This document shows, piece by piece, positions 1 to 7,554 of a DNA stretch of 64,000 nucleotides (positions within the stretch are counted from its first letter, which is position 1; every line of letters starts with the position of its first letter). A program made the translations under genes and the position numbers. Source of the DNA: Lachnospiraceae bacterium (GTDB lineage: Bacteria > Bacillota > Clostridia > Lachnospirales > Lachnospiraceae); contig CABJAM010000009.1 in NCBI GenBank assembly GCA_902363555.1, forward strand, positions 62,001-126,000, given 5' to 3'. The notes under the pieces were generated by a model that worked only from the letters and a program-made list of their open reading frames with translations, was not told the origin of the DNA and did no database searches.

Positions 1-249
1 GGTGACTTCTCACTTGTGGATGAAACTTATATTATCGGCGAGCCGGAGGAACCGGGAAATACGATCCTTATTACAACGGATAATGCGGTGAGTATCAAGA
101 AGATCGCGTGGACACGGACTTATAAAAACAGCCGGGTGTTCTGCTATGCTTCCGGCCATGATAATTGCAGCTACGGGGATGAAAGCTTCCGGCGGATCAT
201 CCATAACGCCATACGGTGGACGGCTCGGGATCATTCGGATGATTATTAA
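1..249 (+). CDS. ThuA-like domain protein, C-terminal fragment
   Basis: The reading frame is open from the first base and ends at a TAA, so only the last 82 codons are present. The visible part carries features typical of the end of ThuA-like (trehalose utilisation, glutamine-amidotransferase-fold) proteins: a V-D-E-T-Y-I-I-G-E-P segment, a block resembling I-A-W-T-R-x-Y, and R-V-F-C-Y-A-S-G-H-D-N followed by F-R-R-I-I-H-N-A-I-R-W. Such proteins often lie beside sugar transporters, and here a GPH symporter follows on the same strand. The exact substrate is unknown. Family assignment rests on motif memory; the catalytic half lies outside the window. Confidence 0.75.
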   Translation, partial: GDFSLVDETYIIGEPEEPGNTILITTDNAVSIKKIAWTRTYKNSRVFCYASGHDNCSYGDESFRRIIHNAIRWTARDHSDDY

Positions 250-257
250 TTGAATTT

Positions 258-298
258 GGGCGGCCGCGTGATTTCATGGAAAAATCACGCGGCCGCCC
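258..298. terminator. 17-bp stem hairpin after ThuA-like gene
   Basis: Perfect 17-bp inverted repeat (arms GGGCGGCCGCGTGATTT and its complement) with a short loop, starting nine bases after the stop codon. It lacks a T-tract, so it may be an RNA-stabilising hairpin rather than an intrinsic terminator. Confidence 0.45.
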
Positions 299-306
299 GG
301 ACCGTG

Positions 307-351
307 GAAGCATCGTAACAGTTCAGACAGGCCGAACTGTTACGATGCTTC
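307..351. repeat. Dispersed palindrome, extended copy
   Basis: Arms of 18 bp (GAAGCATCGTAACAGTTC and its complement) enclose a 9-base centre, AGACAGGCC. The inner 10 bp of each arm match the repeat found at 16993, 22671, 50045 and elsewhere. Only this copy extends the pairing further outward. The palindrome sits directly after another strong hairpin. Confidence 0.75.
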
Positions 352-576
352 ATTTAAAATTCTTTAACATGTTAAAAAGTCGATTTGAATATACAAAGAT
401 CGCCGCATAATTTAAAATTAAGCCATAGTAAACGAATCCCCTGACGCGCTACGCGCGCCCATGCGCAGGTATTGTATAAACTACACCGCAGGTATAAATG
501 CATTGCAGTTATTATCACAATACGGTACCATGCGCATGCATGAAGGGCAGATTAAATGTACAGGAGGGTTAATTTT
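352..576. other. Intergenic leader upstream of GPH symporter
   Basis: No coding sequence is supported. The stretch contains two direct copies of GCAGGTAT (465 and 488, 23 bp apart) and an inverted TATTGT/ACAATA pair around them, which could be a regulator site. No good -35/-10 pair was found. The ribosome binding site AGGAGGG lies at 562-568. Confidence 0.4.
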
Positions 577-1917
577 ATGAGGCTTAGTTTTAAAGAGCGG
601 TTTGGGTATTCCGCCGGGTATTTTTCCATTAGTATTTTCAATGATACGATCAGTATTTATCTGCTGGCGTTTTTCACCAACATGCTGGGGATTTCCCCCA
701 TGGTGGCCGGTACGATTTTCCTCATAGCCCGTGTCTGGGATGCGGTCAATGACCCGGTCATGGGTACTATGGCCGACCGGACGCGGAGTAAATGGGGTTC
801 CTACCGTCCGTTCATACTGTACGGCGCGCTGCCTTTATGTGTATTTTTTGTTTTGTGTTTTTCCGCGCCGGATATGAGTATGGGAGCAAAAGTAGCCTGG
901 GCCCTGGTCGTTTATATTGGACAGGGGATGCTGGGAACGCTGGTCGGTATGCCTTACGGCGCATTGCCAAATACAATGACGACCGATATGAAGGAGCGTT
1001 CGGTTCTTGGTGTGGGCAGAAGTATGGGTTCCGCCATCAGTGGCCTTGTCATCAGTATTTTTGCCATGAGGATCGTCAACTGGGTCGGCCATGGCGAGAC
1101 GACGACCGGGGGCTACCAGGTAATGGCCATCGTATTTGCGGTTCTGGCGTTTATCGGCTTTATGCTCTGCTTTGCCTGTGTCAGGGAGCGTGTACCGGCG
1201 TCGGCGAAAAGAATCAATATCAAGGAAGGATTTCTTTCTCTCAAGGGAAATAAACCGGCATATTCCATTTTTGTGATCACCTTCCTGTTCATTATGGCGA
1301 TTTCGTTCCGTATGTCCTTTAATGTTTATTATTTTCTTTATGTTGTCAATGATATGGATCTGATGTCCATCATCATGCTTGTGATTTATGGTGTACAGCT
1401 TTTGACGCTGTTCCTTGTGCCTAAAATGGTCATCGGGCTGGGAAAACGGCGGATGATGCTGGTGGGCGCCTGCATGACCATCCTGTCCGGCGTCTTTTTC
1501 CTTATTGCCAGAGACAATGTGGCGCTGCTGTTTATTGCCGCCATTTTCTGCGGTTTGTGCATGTCCTTTTCCATCTCTGTGATTTGGGGAACACTGGCGG
1601 ATGTGGCCGATTACGGCGAGTGGAAAACAGGCATCCGTGCTCCGGCGTTTTTGTATACTATTGCCAGCTTTTTCCTGAAATGCGGCGGTGCACTGGCTTC
1701 CTGGCTGTCCGGCGCCATTTTGACCATCGTGGGCTTTAATGCCGCCGAATTTATGCAGAGCGAGGCGACTGTCAATGGGCTTTACTGGGCCAATGGTCTT
1801 TATCCGGTTGTTGTGGGTGTGGCGGCGATCATTGCCATACTTACATATCGGCTGACGGATAACCGGTTGAAGGAGATTATCGGTGAGTTGAAGGAGCGGA
1901 GGGAAAAAGCGAAATAG
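577..1917 (+). CDS. GPH-family sugar:cation symporter
   Basis: A 446-residue integral membrane protein with about 12 hydrophobic segments. The N-terminal part has the GPH (glycoside-pentoside-hexuronide) signature: R-V-W-D-A-V-N-D-P-V-M-G near residue 50, followed by D-R-T-R-S-K-W-G-S-Y-R-P. The second half has D-V-A-D-Y-G-E-W-K-T-G, also typical. These carriers import glycosides or uronides with Na+ or H+. An upstream in-frame ATG at 556 would place the AGGAGGG ribosome binding site inside the gene, so ATG 577 is chosen. The substrate cannot be read from the sequence; a ThuA-like gene lies upstream. A second GPH gene lies at 21215. Confidence 0.9.
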   Translation: MRLSFKERFGYSAGYFSISIFNDTISIYLLAFFTNMLGISPMVAGTIFLIARVWDAVNDPVMGTMADRTRSKWGSYRPFILYGALPLCVFFVLCFSAPDMSMGAKVAWALVVYIGQGMLGTLVGMPYGALPNTMTTDMKERSVLGVGRSMGSAISGLVISIFAMRIVNWVGHGETTTGGYQVMAIVFAVLAFIGFMLCFACVRERVPASAKRINIKEGFLSLKGNKPAYSIFVITFLFIMAISFRMSFNVYYFLYVVNDMDLMSIIMLVIYGVQLLTLFLVPKMVIGLGKRRMMLVGACMTILSGVFFLIARDNVALLFIAAIFCGLCMSFSISVIWGTLADVADYGEWKTGIRAPAFLYTIASFFLKCGGALASWLSGAILTIVGFNAAEFMQSEATVNGLYWANGLYPVVVGVAAIIAILTYRLTDNRLKEIIGELKERREKAK

Positions 1918-1942
1918 GTCGCGCTATATTTGCTGCTTCGGC

Positions 1943-2296
1943 CACCAAAACTGCCCCTTCGCCCCGGAGCTTTCCCGGGCCTGGAACCTACCGGCCGCTG
2001 GCACCTGGACGACCTCACCACAAAGTGGTGCTGACACTGCGGTTTCGCCGACTAAGCAGGACTACGGGGTTCAGGGATTTGTTAAGGGCAATCCGGAGAA
2101 AAAGATGGGAGTATTCTTATAATACTTTCCGTTCTGCGTCTTTTTCTCTGGATTAACACAAATCCCTGAGCCCCAAGTCCTGCTAAATCGGCTGCAATGC
2201 AGTGTCAGCACCACTTTGTGGTGAGGTCTTCCAGGTGCCAGCGGCCGGTAGGTTCCAGGCCCGGGAAAGCTCCGGGGCGAAGGGGCAGTTTTGGTG
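1943..2296. repeat. Giant 354-bp near-perfect palindrome
   Basis: The outer 98 bases (1943-2040) are the reverse complement of 2199-2296 with one mismatch (2010 against its partner). Pairing continues inward with gaps: GCAGGACT 2056 with 2176, CAGGGATTTGT near 2072 with 2158, GAGAAAAAGA near 2096 with 2139. At the centre AGTATT/AATACT closes a 5-base loop. It carries no gene; apparent reading frames on its two strands are mirror images. It begins 26 bases after the symporter stop. No flanking target duplication or transposase was seen, so it may be a MITE-like element or a huge structured transcript end. Confidence 0.85.
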
Positions 2297-2384
2297 ATGG
2301 ATTCCGTAAACGTGGACCTTGTTACTGGCAGGTTTCAGCGGTTATGCGAAGTTATAATTATGTTAAAAAGCACTGTTAAATGTG

Positions 2385-2413
2385 TTGTTTTTAGCTCTTT
2401 ATAATGCTATACT
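2385..2413 (+). promoter_or_regulatory. Promoter of small toxin-like gene
   Basis: -35 TTGTTT and -10 TATACT separated by 17 bases, about 48 bases before the start codon of the 28-residue peptide. Confidence 0.6.
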
Positions 2414-2460
2414 GATTTTTGCTACCACCCCTAGACCGGTAGAGGAAGGGGGTGATCACC

Positions 2461-2547
2461 ATGGATTTGCTCTCATCGTTTTTCCTCTCTGTTTTGGCAA
2501 GTGTAGTTGCCTACTACATCTGCAAATGGCTGGACAGAGAGGAATAG
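2461..2547 (+). CDS. 28-residue hydrophobic peptide, type I toxin-like
   Basis: A 28-codon gene with a very strong ribosome binding site (AGGAAGGGGGTGAT, 2443-2456). It begins M-D-L-L-S-S-F-F, continues as one hydrophobic helix, and ends with Y-Y-I-C-K-W-L-D-R-E-E, the layout of membrane-acting type I toxins: short N-terminus, single transmembrane segment, charged tail. It has its own promoter and terminator. An antisense RNA promoter points back at it from 2693. This convergent, 3'-overlapping layout is known for type I pairs in Clostridioides. Toxicity itself is inferred. The peptide could instead be a harmless small membrane protein. Confidence 0.75.
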   Translation: MDLLSSFFLSVLASVVAYYICKWLDREE

Positions 2548-2589
2548 CTGGTAGCCAGCCTGGGGCATAAGCCACCCTTAAAATGGAAT

Positions 2590-2658
2590 AGAAAAACCCC
2601 GGTGCTGGAACACCGGGGTTTTTTGCGTGTCACCATGGACACTCTCATCATTTCGCCT
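2590..2658 (-). ncRNA. Antisense antitoxin RNA candidate
   Basis: A consensus minus-strand promoter would start an RNA near 2658 that runs leftwards into the shared terminator, giving about 68 nt. It overlaps the 3' end of the peptide mRNA. The first ~30 nt (GCCAGTAGGC, then an A-rich ATGATGA segment and GTGTCC) recur in the plus-strand RNA at 2845. The start point is estimated from promoter spacing. Confidence 0.65.
2592..2624. terminator. Bidirectional terminator shared by toxin mRNA and antisense RNA
   Basis: 13-bp stem (AAAAACCCCGGTG with its complement) around a 6-base loop. A T-run follows on the plus strand and an A-run precedes it, so it should end transcripts from both sides. Confidence 0.85.
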
Positions 2659-2664
2659 ACTGGC

Positions 2665-2693
2665 ATTATAGCATATGCTGTTTAGGTTTTCAA
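2665..2693 (-). promoter_or_regulatory. Promoter of antisense RNA
   Basis: Minus-strand -35 TTGAAA (2688-2693), 17-base spacer, -10 TATAAT (2665-2670). This is a near-consensus sigma-A promoter with no gene downstream except the RNA. Confidence 0.75.
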
Positions 2694-2749
2694 TATTCCT
2701 GAATGTTTTTGATAAATATTTTTTTGCATATTTTTTTGCAGTAATATAG

Positions 2750-2771
2750 CAGTTCAGAAAGACTGAACTGT
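2750..2771. repeat. Dispersed palindrome, short copy
   Basis: CAGTTCAG and CTGAACTG with a 5-base centre form the core of the dispersed repeat. It lies between the two antitoxin-like RNA genes. Confidence 0.6.
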
Positions 2772-2809
2772 TTTGCTAGTAATCGCATTTAGAAAAAAAT
2801 ATTAGAATA

Positions 2810-2838
2810 TCGAAAAAATAAATGTCATATGTTATAAT
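2810..2838 (+). promoter_or_regulatory. Promoter of second antitoxin-like RNA
   Basis: -35 TCGAAA (2810-2815), 17-base spacer, -10 TATAAT (2833-2838). The spacer and -10 region resemble those of the antisense RNA promoter in inverted orientation. Confidence 0.7.
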
Positions 2839-2844
2839 GCCAGT

Positions 2845-2913
2845 AGGCAAGAATGATGAAAGTGTCCAAGTGATATGCGAAAACCCCCGGTGCGGCAACA
2901 CCGGGGGTTTTCT
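2845..2913 (+). ncRNA. Orphan antitoxin-like small RNA
   Basis: A second copy of the antitoxin-type RNA in opposite orientation. The 5' part (CAGTAGGC, then AATGATGA and AGTGTCC) matches the antisense RNA with a few changes. It ends in a strong terminator (13-bp stem 2880-2892 with 2899-2911, then T-rich). No peptide gene lies on the opposite strand here. It could act in trans on the peptide mRNA or be a remnant of a lost second locus. Confidence 0.65.
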
Positions 2914-2935
2914 ATTACGTAAATGAATCTGCTTA

Positions 2936-2964
2936 TTGTAGAAAGATTTAGAATAAAGTATAAT
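2936..2964 (+). promoter_or_regulatory. Promoter of LysR gene
   Basis: -35 TTGTAG and -10 TATAAT with 17-base spacing, 35 bases before the LysR start codon. Confidence 0.5.
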
Positions 2965-2999
2965 TCTTGTATGAAGATAATGATCAGGGGGAATAAAGC

Positions 3000-3887
3000 A
3001 TGCAGTTGTCAAAATACGAAACATTTATGGAGGTCGTCCGTACAGAAAGTATGAGTAAAGCTGCATATCATCTGCATCAGACCGTACCGGGGGTCAGCTA
3101 TACCATTTCGAAGCTGGAGGAGGAGTGGGGGATTTCTCTGTTTAAGAGGAACCGCAATAAGATTTCGCTGACCGCGGAGGGCGAGGAGCTTCTAGCCTAT
3201 GTGAGCGAGGTGCTCAAGGCGCAGGAAAAGCTGGAGCAGGCTGTGCTTTCCATCAAGGGTGTGGAAAAGGGTACGGTGCGTGTCGGCGGTCTGCGTGTGG
3301 CCAATAAGCTGTGGCTGCCGGGAATTATGCAGTATATGCATGAAGTATGCCCAAATATAGAAATAAAAATAGTTCTGAATCTTTACGAGGAGATTAAGCG
3401 GGATCTGCTGGAGGGCGTTTTGGATGTAGCCTTTGCCTCCGAGCCTACGTCTAAAATGCTGGGATTTACCCAGCTTGGTCTGGACCCTTATGTGGTCGTC
3501 ATGCCCAAAGGGCATCCGTTAGCTGGCCGCGACAGTATCAGCTTCGATGATCTGGGAGACGAGCGGCTGATACTGCCGGATTGGAATTTTGATAAGACAC
3601 TGGGCCAGCTTATAGAAAAAAGCCGTATAAAAGATCGTGTGTCCTACTTTATAAAGGATTCGGGAACGATGATCTCATTGGCGAAAAGTGGTATGGGAAT
3701 GGCTGTGATCCCAAGGCTGTTGCTGGAGGATGATAAAGCGGATGTGGCTTATGTACCGTTATCGGACTGGCCGGCCCGTAAGATCGGTCTTGTCGTATCT
3801 GAGATAACGAAGCCGTCACCGGCCACGAAGAAATTTGTCCTTCACGCAAAGGAATGGTTTGAAAAAAACGGCATGTTTCAAGGTTGA
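3000..3887 (+). CDS. LysR-family transcriptional regulator
   Basis: 295 residues, the usual length for the family. The N-terminal winged helix-turn-helix is seen as M-S-K-A-A-Y-H-L-H-Q-T-V-P-G-V-S-Y-T then L-E-E-E-W-G-I-S-L-F-K-R. The rest is a periplasmic-binding-like effector domain that ends with typical A-K-S-G-M-G-M-A-V-I-P. ATG 3000 follows GGGGG at 2989-2993. It has its own promoter and lies 71 bases before an HTH protein/MATE operon on the same strand. Its target is not obvious; that operon is the nearest candidate. Confidence 0.92.
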   Translation: MQLSKYETFMEVVRTESMSKAAYHLHQTVPGVSYTISKLEEEWGISLFKRNRNKISLTAEGEELLAYVSEVLKAQEKLEQAVLSIKGVEKGTVRVGGLRVANKLWLPGIMQYMHEVCPNIEIKIVLNLYEEIKRDLLEGVLDVAFASEPTSKMLGFTQLGLDPYVVVMPKGHPLAGRDSISFDDLGDERLILPDWNFDKTLGQLIEKSRIKDRVSYFIKDSGTMISLAKSGMGMAVIPRLLLEDDKADVAYVPLSDWPARKIGLVVSEITKPSPATKKFVLHAKEWFEKNGMFQG

Positions 3888-3942
3888 CAATGCTACTATA
3901 AAGTAGTAATATAGAGATATAAAAGCAAGGTATTACTACTTT
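3884..3942 (+). promoter_or_regulatory. Promoter with 12-bp inverted operator
   Basis: -35 TTGACA (3884-3889), 17-base spacer and -10 TAATAT (3907-3912). AAAGTAGTAATA (3900-3911) overlaps the -10, and its exact reverse complement lies at 3931-3942. The spacer also contains a small CTACT/AGTAG palindrome. This suggests repression by a dimeric regulator, possibly the gene product that follows. Confidence 0.75.
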
Positions 3943-3958
3943 AAGGGGGCTGTCTATT

Positions 3959-4756
3959 ATGTCTGATATTTTACGTCACGAATTAATATTGCCAGAACGG
4001 GATAATTTAGTCGATACACTGTTTGACCTGCTGGATGAAAGGGGCAATGTCCTGGCGCTGGATGCACAGGGCCAGATTCCTGTTTCCGGCCTGGAGGATA
4101 TGATTCCATTAAAGGAGTGGGCAAGGCAAAACGGCATTTCACCGGCCACGGCGAGACAGAAGGCCGGGCGGGGGGCTTTAAGAACCGCAAGGAAGGTGGG
4201 CCGGGATTGGATGATCCATAAAAATGAGCCGAATCTGGACCATCGTTTCCGGGCGATACTGCCGGCCATTGAGGGGCCTGTAAATCCTGGCAGAGTGCTG
4301 AATTATCTGCTGCTTTTGGACCCGCATACGATGCTGGAGAAATGGAAAAATGTGCATAATCATCAGGATTACTGCCGGAATATTTTTTTCAACCTGCGGC
4401 GCGGTATGTCCGGAAATGAAAAAATATTATTTAACATTATATGCGACGCCATGGTTGACAGACCTCAGACAGAGGCCTATTATATATCACATGAGGAAAT
4501 CATGGACAATATCCAGGATGAGGCTTTGGAGGAGCGCACCATCGATGATGTGGATTTTGAGGATTATCTGGACGCCCTTTCAAACATCGTGCATGTGCTT
4601 TTGTCGCATACCATCGACCTGAAGCTTTATGAGGCCGGACAGACGATCATTTTATCCTGGTTTAAATCCCTGACCTGGTCCAGCAGCCGGGAGGACGGCG
4701 TTTATTTTGTTCCATCCGATTTCTTTAAATTGATTTTTTACGGATTGGGAGAATAG
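3959..4756 (+). CDS. Helix-turn-helix protein of unknown function
   Basis: 265 residues with no family recognised over the full length. Residues about 45-85 (P-L-K-E-W-A-R-Q-N-G-I-S-P-A-T-A-R-Q-K-A then R-K-V-G-R-D-W-M-I) look like an excisionase/MerR-type DNA-binding helix-turn-helix. The C-terminal two thirds are alpha-helical and acidic, without transmembrane segments. The promoter carries a perfect 12-bp inverted repeat, so autoregulation is likely. Six bases separate its stop from the MATE pump gene, so the two are probably one operon and the protein may control efflux. The role is inferred from context only. Confidence 0.7.
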   Translation: MSDILRHELILPERDNLVDTLFDLLDERGNVLALDAQGQIPVSGLEDMIPLKEWARQNGISPATARQKAGRGALRTARKVGRDWMIHKNEPNLDHRFRAILPAIEGPVNPGRVLNYLLLLDPHTMLEKWKNVHNHQDYCRNIFFNLRRGMSGNEKILFNIICDAMVDRPQTEAYYISHEEIMDNIQDEALEERTIDDVDFEDYLDALSNIVHVLLSHTIDLKLYEAGQTIILSWFKSLTWSSSREDGVYFVPSDFFKLIFYGLGE

Positions 4757-4762
4757 TAGAAC

Positions 4763-6118
4763 ATGACAAAAGATATGACAAGGGGCAGCGCATTATCACT
4801 GATTCTGAGGTTTGCGCTGCCTCTTCTGATCGGCAATCTGCTCCAGCAGACGTATAACCTGATCGATGCCGCCATCGTCGGGCGCTACCTTGGCACCCAG
4901 GCGCTGGCGGCTGTTGGCGCGTCCAGCAGTGTCCAGTTTTTAGTACTGGGCTTTTGTATTGGGCTGTGTAACGGCTTTGCGGTGCCGGTTGCCAGAGATT
5001 TTGGCGCCGGGGCCTATGACCGGATGCGGAGCTGTATTTTTCACGGGGCCATTTTGACCGTGGGGTTTGCTGTGGTGATCACCACGGTATGTGCACTTTT
5101 TTGTCCGCAGATTTTGCATTTGCTGTCCACACCGGAGGACATTTTTGGAAATGCATATTCGTATCTGCTGATCATTTTTCTGGGAATCCCCTTTTCCCTT
5201 TTGTACAATCTGTTGTCCAGCATTTTAAGGGCTGTGGGCGACAGCCGTACACCATTTATATTTCTGGCGCTTTCGGCAATATTGAATATCTTTCTGGATT
5301 TATTCTGTATTATCGTCCTTAAATGGGGGTGCGCCGGGGCGGCCATTGCCACCATCACAGCCCAGGCCATCAGCGGAATCTGCTGTCTGGTGCTGATCAC
5401 GCGCAAATTCGAGACATTGAAGCTGCGAAAAAGCGATTGCCGGTTTACCGGCGCTGGGGCGGCCGAGCTTTTGATCATGGGCGTACCTATGGGGCTGCAG
5501 TTTTCCATCACCGCCATCGGAAGTATGGTGATGCAGTCGGCCAATAACGGGCTGGGGAGCGTTTATGTGTCCGGTTTTACATCCGGGATGCGTATCAAGC
5601 AGTTTACCATGTGCCCATTTGACGCCATTGCTACGGCGGTTTCGGTATTTTGCAGCCAGAATATGGGGGCCGGACATTCAAAGCGGATTTATACCGGACT
5701 TAAAACCGGGATTGCCTTGGGCGTAAGCTATGGGCTTTTTGCAGGGCTTGTCCTGATTTTCGGAGGCCGTACGTTGTCGCTGCTGTTTGTCAGCAGTGAT
5801 GCCGTGGATGTTCTTGATGCGTCGGCCAAGTATTTGCGCTATTTGGGCTTTTTCTTTTGGAGTCTGGGCATTTTAAATATTTGCCGTATGACGACCCAGG
5901 GGCTGGGCTTTTCGGGCCGGGCCGTATTTTCCGGCGTGACCGAAATGGTTGCCCGGATTTTCGTCAGCTTTGTATTTGTGGGGAGCTTCGGCTACACTGC
6001 GATCTGCTTTGCGGATCAGACCGCGTGGATCCTGGCCTGTCTGTACATACTGCCCACCTGCCTGTATTGTGTGAAAAAGGTGGCGCGCAGATGCGATCAG
6101 ATGCCGGCACAGCTTTAA
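4763..6118 (+). CDS. MATE-family efflux transporter
   Basis: 451 residues with about 12 hydrophobic segments. The N-terminus has the family hallmark P-L-L-I-G-N-L-L-Q-Q-T-Y-N-L-I-D-A-A-I-V-G-R-Y-L-G, and the same pattern recurs weakly in the second half (G-V-P-M-G-L-Q-F-S). MATE proteins export cationic drugs or metabolites using Na+ or H+ gradients. The start is ATG 4763 with GGGAG about 10 bases upstream. It is the second gene of an operon with the HTH protein. Substrate unknown. Confidence 0.92.
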   Translation: MTKDMTRGSALSLILRFALPLLIGNLLQQTYNLIDAAIVGRYLGTQALAAVGASSSVQFLVLGFCIGLCNGFAVPVARDFGAGAYDRMRSCIFHGAILTVGFAVVITTVCALFCPQILHLLSTPEDIFGNAYSYLLIIFLGIPFSLLYNLLSSILRAVGDSRTPFIFLALSAILNIFLDLFCIIVLKWGCAGAAIATITAQAISGICCLVLITRKFETLKLRKSDCRFTGAGAAELLIMGVPMGLQFSITAIGSMVMQSANNGLGSVYVSGFTSGMRIKQFTMCPFDAIATAVSVFCSQNMGAGHSKRIYTGLKTGIALGVSYGLFAGLVLIFGGRTLSLLFVSSDAVDVLDASAKYLRYLGFFFWSLGILNICRMTTQGLGFSGRAVFSGVTEMVARIFVSFVFVGSFGYTAICFADQTAWILACLYILPTCLYCVKKVARRCDQMPAQL

Positions 6119-6253
6119 CCTGATTTAAAAAACACTTTAGCTGCATTAAAAAGTTTCTGAATGGACATCGCGGGAAAAGAGATGTTATCATTGACCCATA
6201 AAGATTGCACATAACGGCCGGCTGGCTGTTAGGCATAGGTCAAGGAGGATAAC

Positions 6254-7453
6254 ATGATCAATCGATGGCGTACAAATACATTGAATAATAATATGGGCTA
6301 TGTGGCCGGAAATCTGGTATTTTCCCAGGAGGAAATACAGCGGCGGCATCAGCTCGTCCGGGATGCGCTCAAAAAGATGGATGCGGATCTGATGATCGCT
6401 CAGTTGTGCTATCCGTCGGCGTCGATGGCTCTGGACCCGCATATTACGTGGCTTCTGGGCACACCGGGGTATAAAGGAACGGAGACGGTGATTGTTCCGG
6501 CGGACGGTGAGCTGGTGATGGTCCATGGCAGCGGACAGCAGGGAACACTTGGAACACAGTGCCCGTACCTTGGCGGGGCAGGCGCACAGATGGCGGAATA
6601 TGTAAAGGGTGCGAAGAAGATCGCCTACTGTCATCTGGGGCGGATATCCCTGCAGTTTTATGAATTTCTTAAAAGCACCTGTCCGGGTGTGGAGATCGTG
6701 GATTTCAGTGAGCAGATTGATTTGATGAAGGCCGTGAAAAGTCCGGAGGAGCTGGACGCCATCGCCAATGCCACATGGATTCAGGACAAGCTTATTGAGG
6801 CCGCCCCGTCCTATATCCGCCCGGGCCGCACTCAGGCGGAGATCCAGGCGGATATTATGATGCTTTTATCCGAGTTAAACGCGGATATGAGTGTTATGAC
6901 AAAGCTGCTGATCTCATCAGGAAAAAATGGCGAGGTGAACACTTTCCCAACGATCAATCCACCCAGCCGGAACTACCTTTGCTTTCCGGAATACCGGCTT
7001 ACGGAGGACGACTGGGTTCATGTGATTTATGAATCGCCGGGAATTGGCGGCTATTATTCGGAAACCGGACGTATCTTTTATTTCCAGGAGCCATGTGACG
7101 ATGCGAAACGTGTGTGGGATGAAACGGTAAAGCTTCTGGAATATCAGACCACGCTGATCCGGCCCGGAAAAACGCTCCATGAGGTCCGCCGGGAGACGAA
7201 CGATTATTTAAAATCCATAGGCGCCGAGGAGGATACAAATATATTTATGATCCGGGGGATTGGGAACCTGACGGTGGACCGGCCGCAGCTATTTGACTGG
7301 GATACGATGGAATTACAGCCGGGCATGGCTCTGTCGCTCCAGCCCCGTTACCGTAAAAATGGACAGACCAGTATCGTGCTGGACACGTATGTAGTGACTG
7401 AGGATAAGCCTTATAAATTCAGCCGGGTGCCTCAGGAGCTTATTGTATTATGA
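6254..7453 (+). CDS. M24-fold (creatinase/aminopeptidase P-like) protein without metal ligands
   Basis: 399 residues: creatinase-type N-terminal domain (1-150) and M24 pita-bread domain (160-399). The start has AAGGAGG. In metal-dependent M24 enzymes two Asp, one His and two Glu bind metals. Here the first Asp block reads Y-E-S-P-G-I-G-G-Y-Y-S-E-T-G-R, the His block reads I-R-G-I-G-N, and the first Glu block reads A-L-S-L-Q-P-R. The ligands therefore look absent. Creatinase, a metal-free M24 enzyme, has a similar G-Y-Y-x-x-x-E-R-T segment, so a non-peptidase hydrolase is possible. A paralogue lies at 15767. It is monocistronic, following the MATE gene by 135 bases. Confidence 0.8.
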   Translation: MINRWRTNTLNNNMGYVAGNLVFSQEEIQRRHQLVRDALKKMDADLMIAQLCYPSASMALDPHITWLLGTPGYKGTETVIVPADGELVMVHGSGQQGTLGTQCPYLGGAGAQMAEYVKGAKKIAYCHLGRISLQFYEFLKSTCPGVEIVDFSEQIDLMKAVKSPEELDAIANATWIQDKLIEAAPSYIRPGRTQAEIQADIMMLLSELNADMSVMTKLLISSGKNGEVNTFPTINPPSRNYLCFPEYRLTEDDWVHVIYESPGIGGYYSETGRIFYFQEPCDDAKRVWDETVKLLEYQTTLIRPGKTLHEVRRETNDYLKSIGAEEDTNIFMIRGIGNLTVDRPQLFDWDTMELQPGMALSLQPRYRKNGQTSIVLDTYVVTEDKPYKFSRVPQELIVL

Positions 7454-7484
7454 TCCGTTAATTCGATGTCAGTATAAAAGAGTA

Positions 7485-7518
7485 AAGGCGTAAGTCCGGA
7501 CAAAAGGGCTTACGCCTT
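7485..7518. terminator. Hairpin between convergent genes
   Basis: 10-bp stem AAGGCGTAAG/CTTACGCCTT with a 14-base loop between the M24-fold gene and the convergent AraC-GH39 gene. T-runs are weak on both sides. Confidence 0.55.
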
Positions 7519-7554
7519 ATTCAGTGTTTCTCAAAAAGTTAATGATTTAAACGG

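Noticed and set aside
1800..2379. Two open frames with the same N-terminal peptide on opposite strands
   Set aside because: They are mirror images created by the giant palindrome; no ribosome binding sites or family features.
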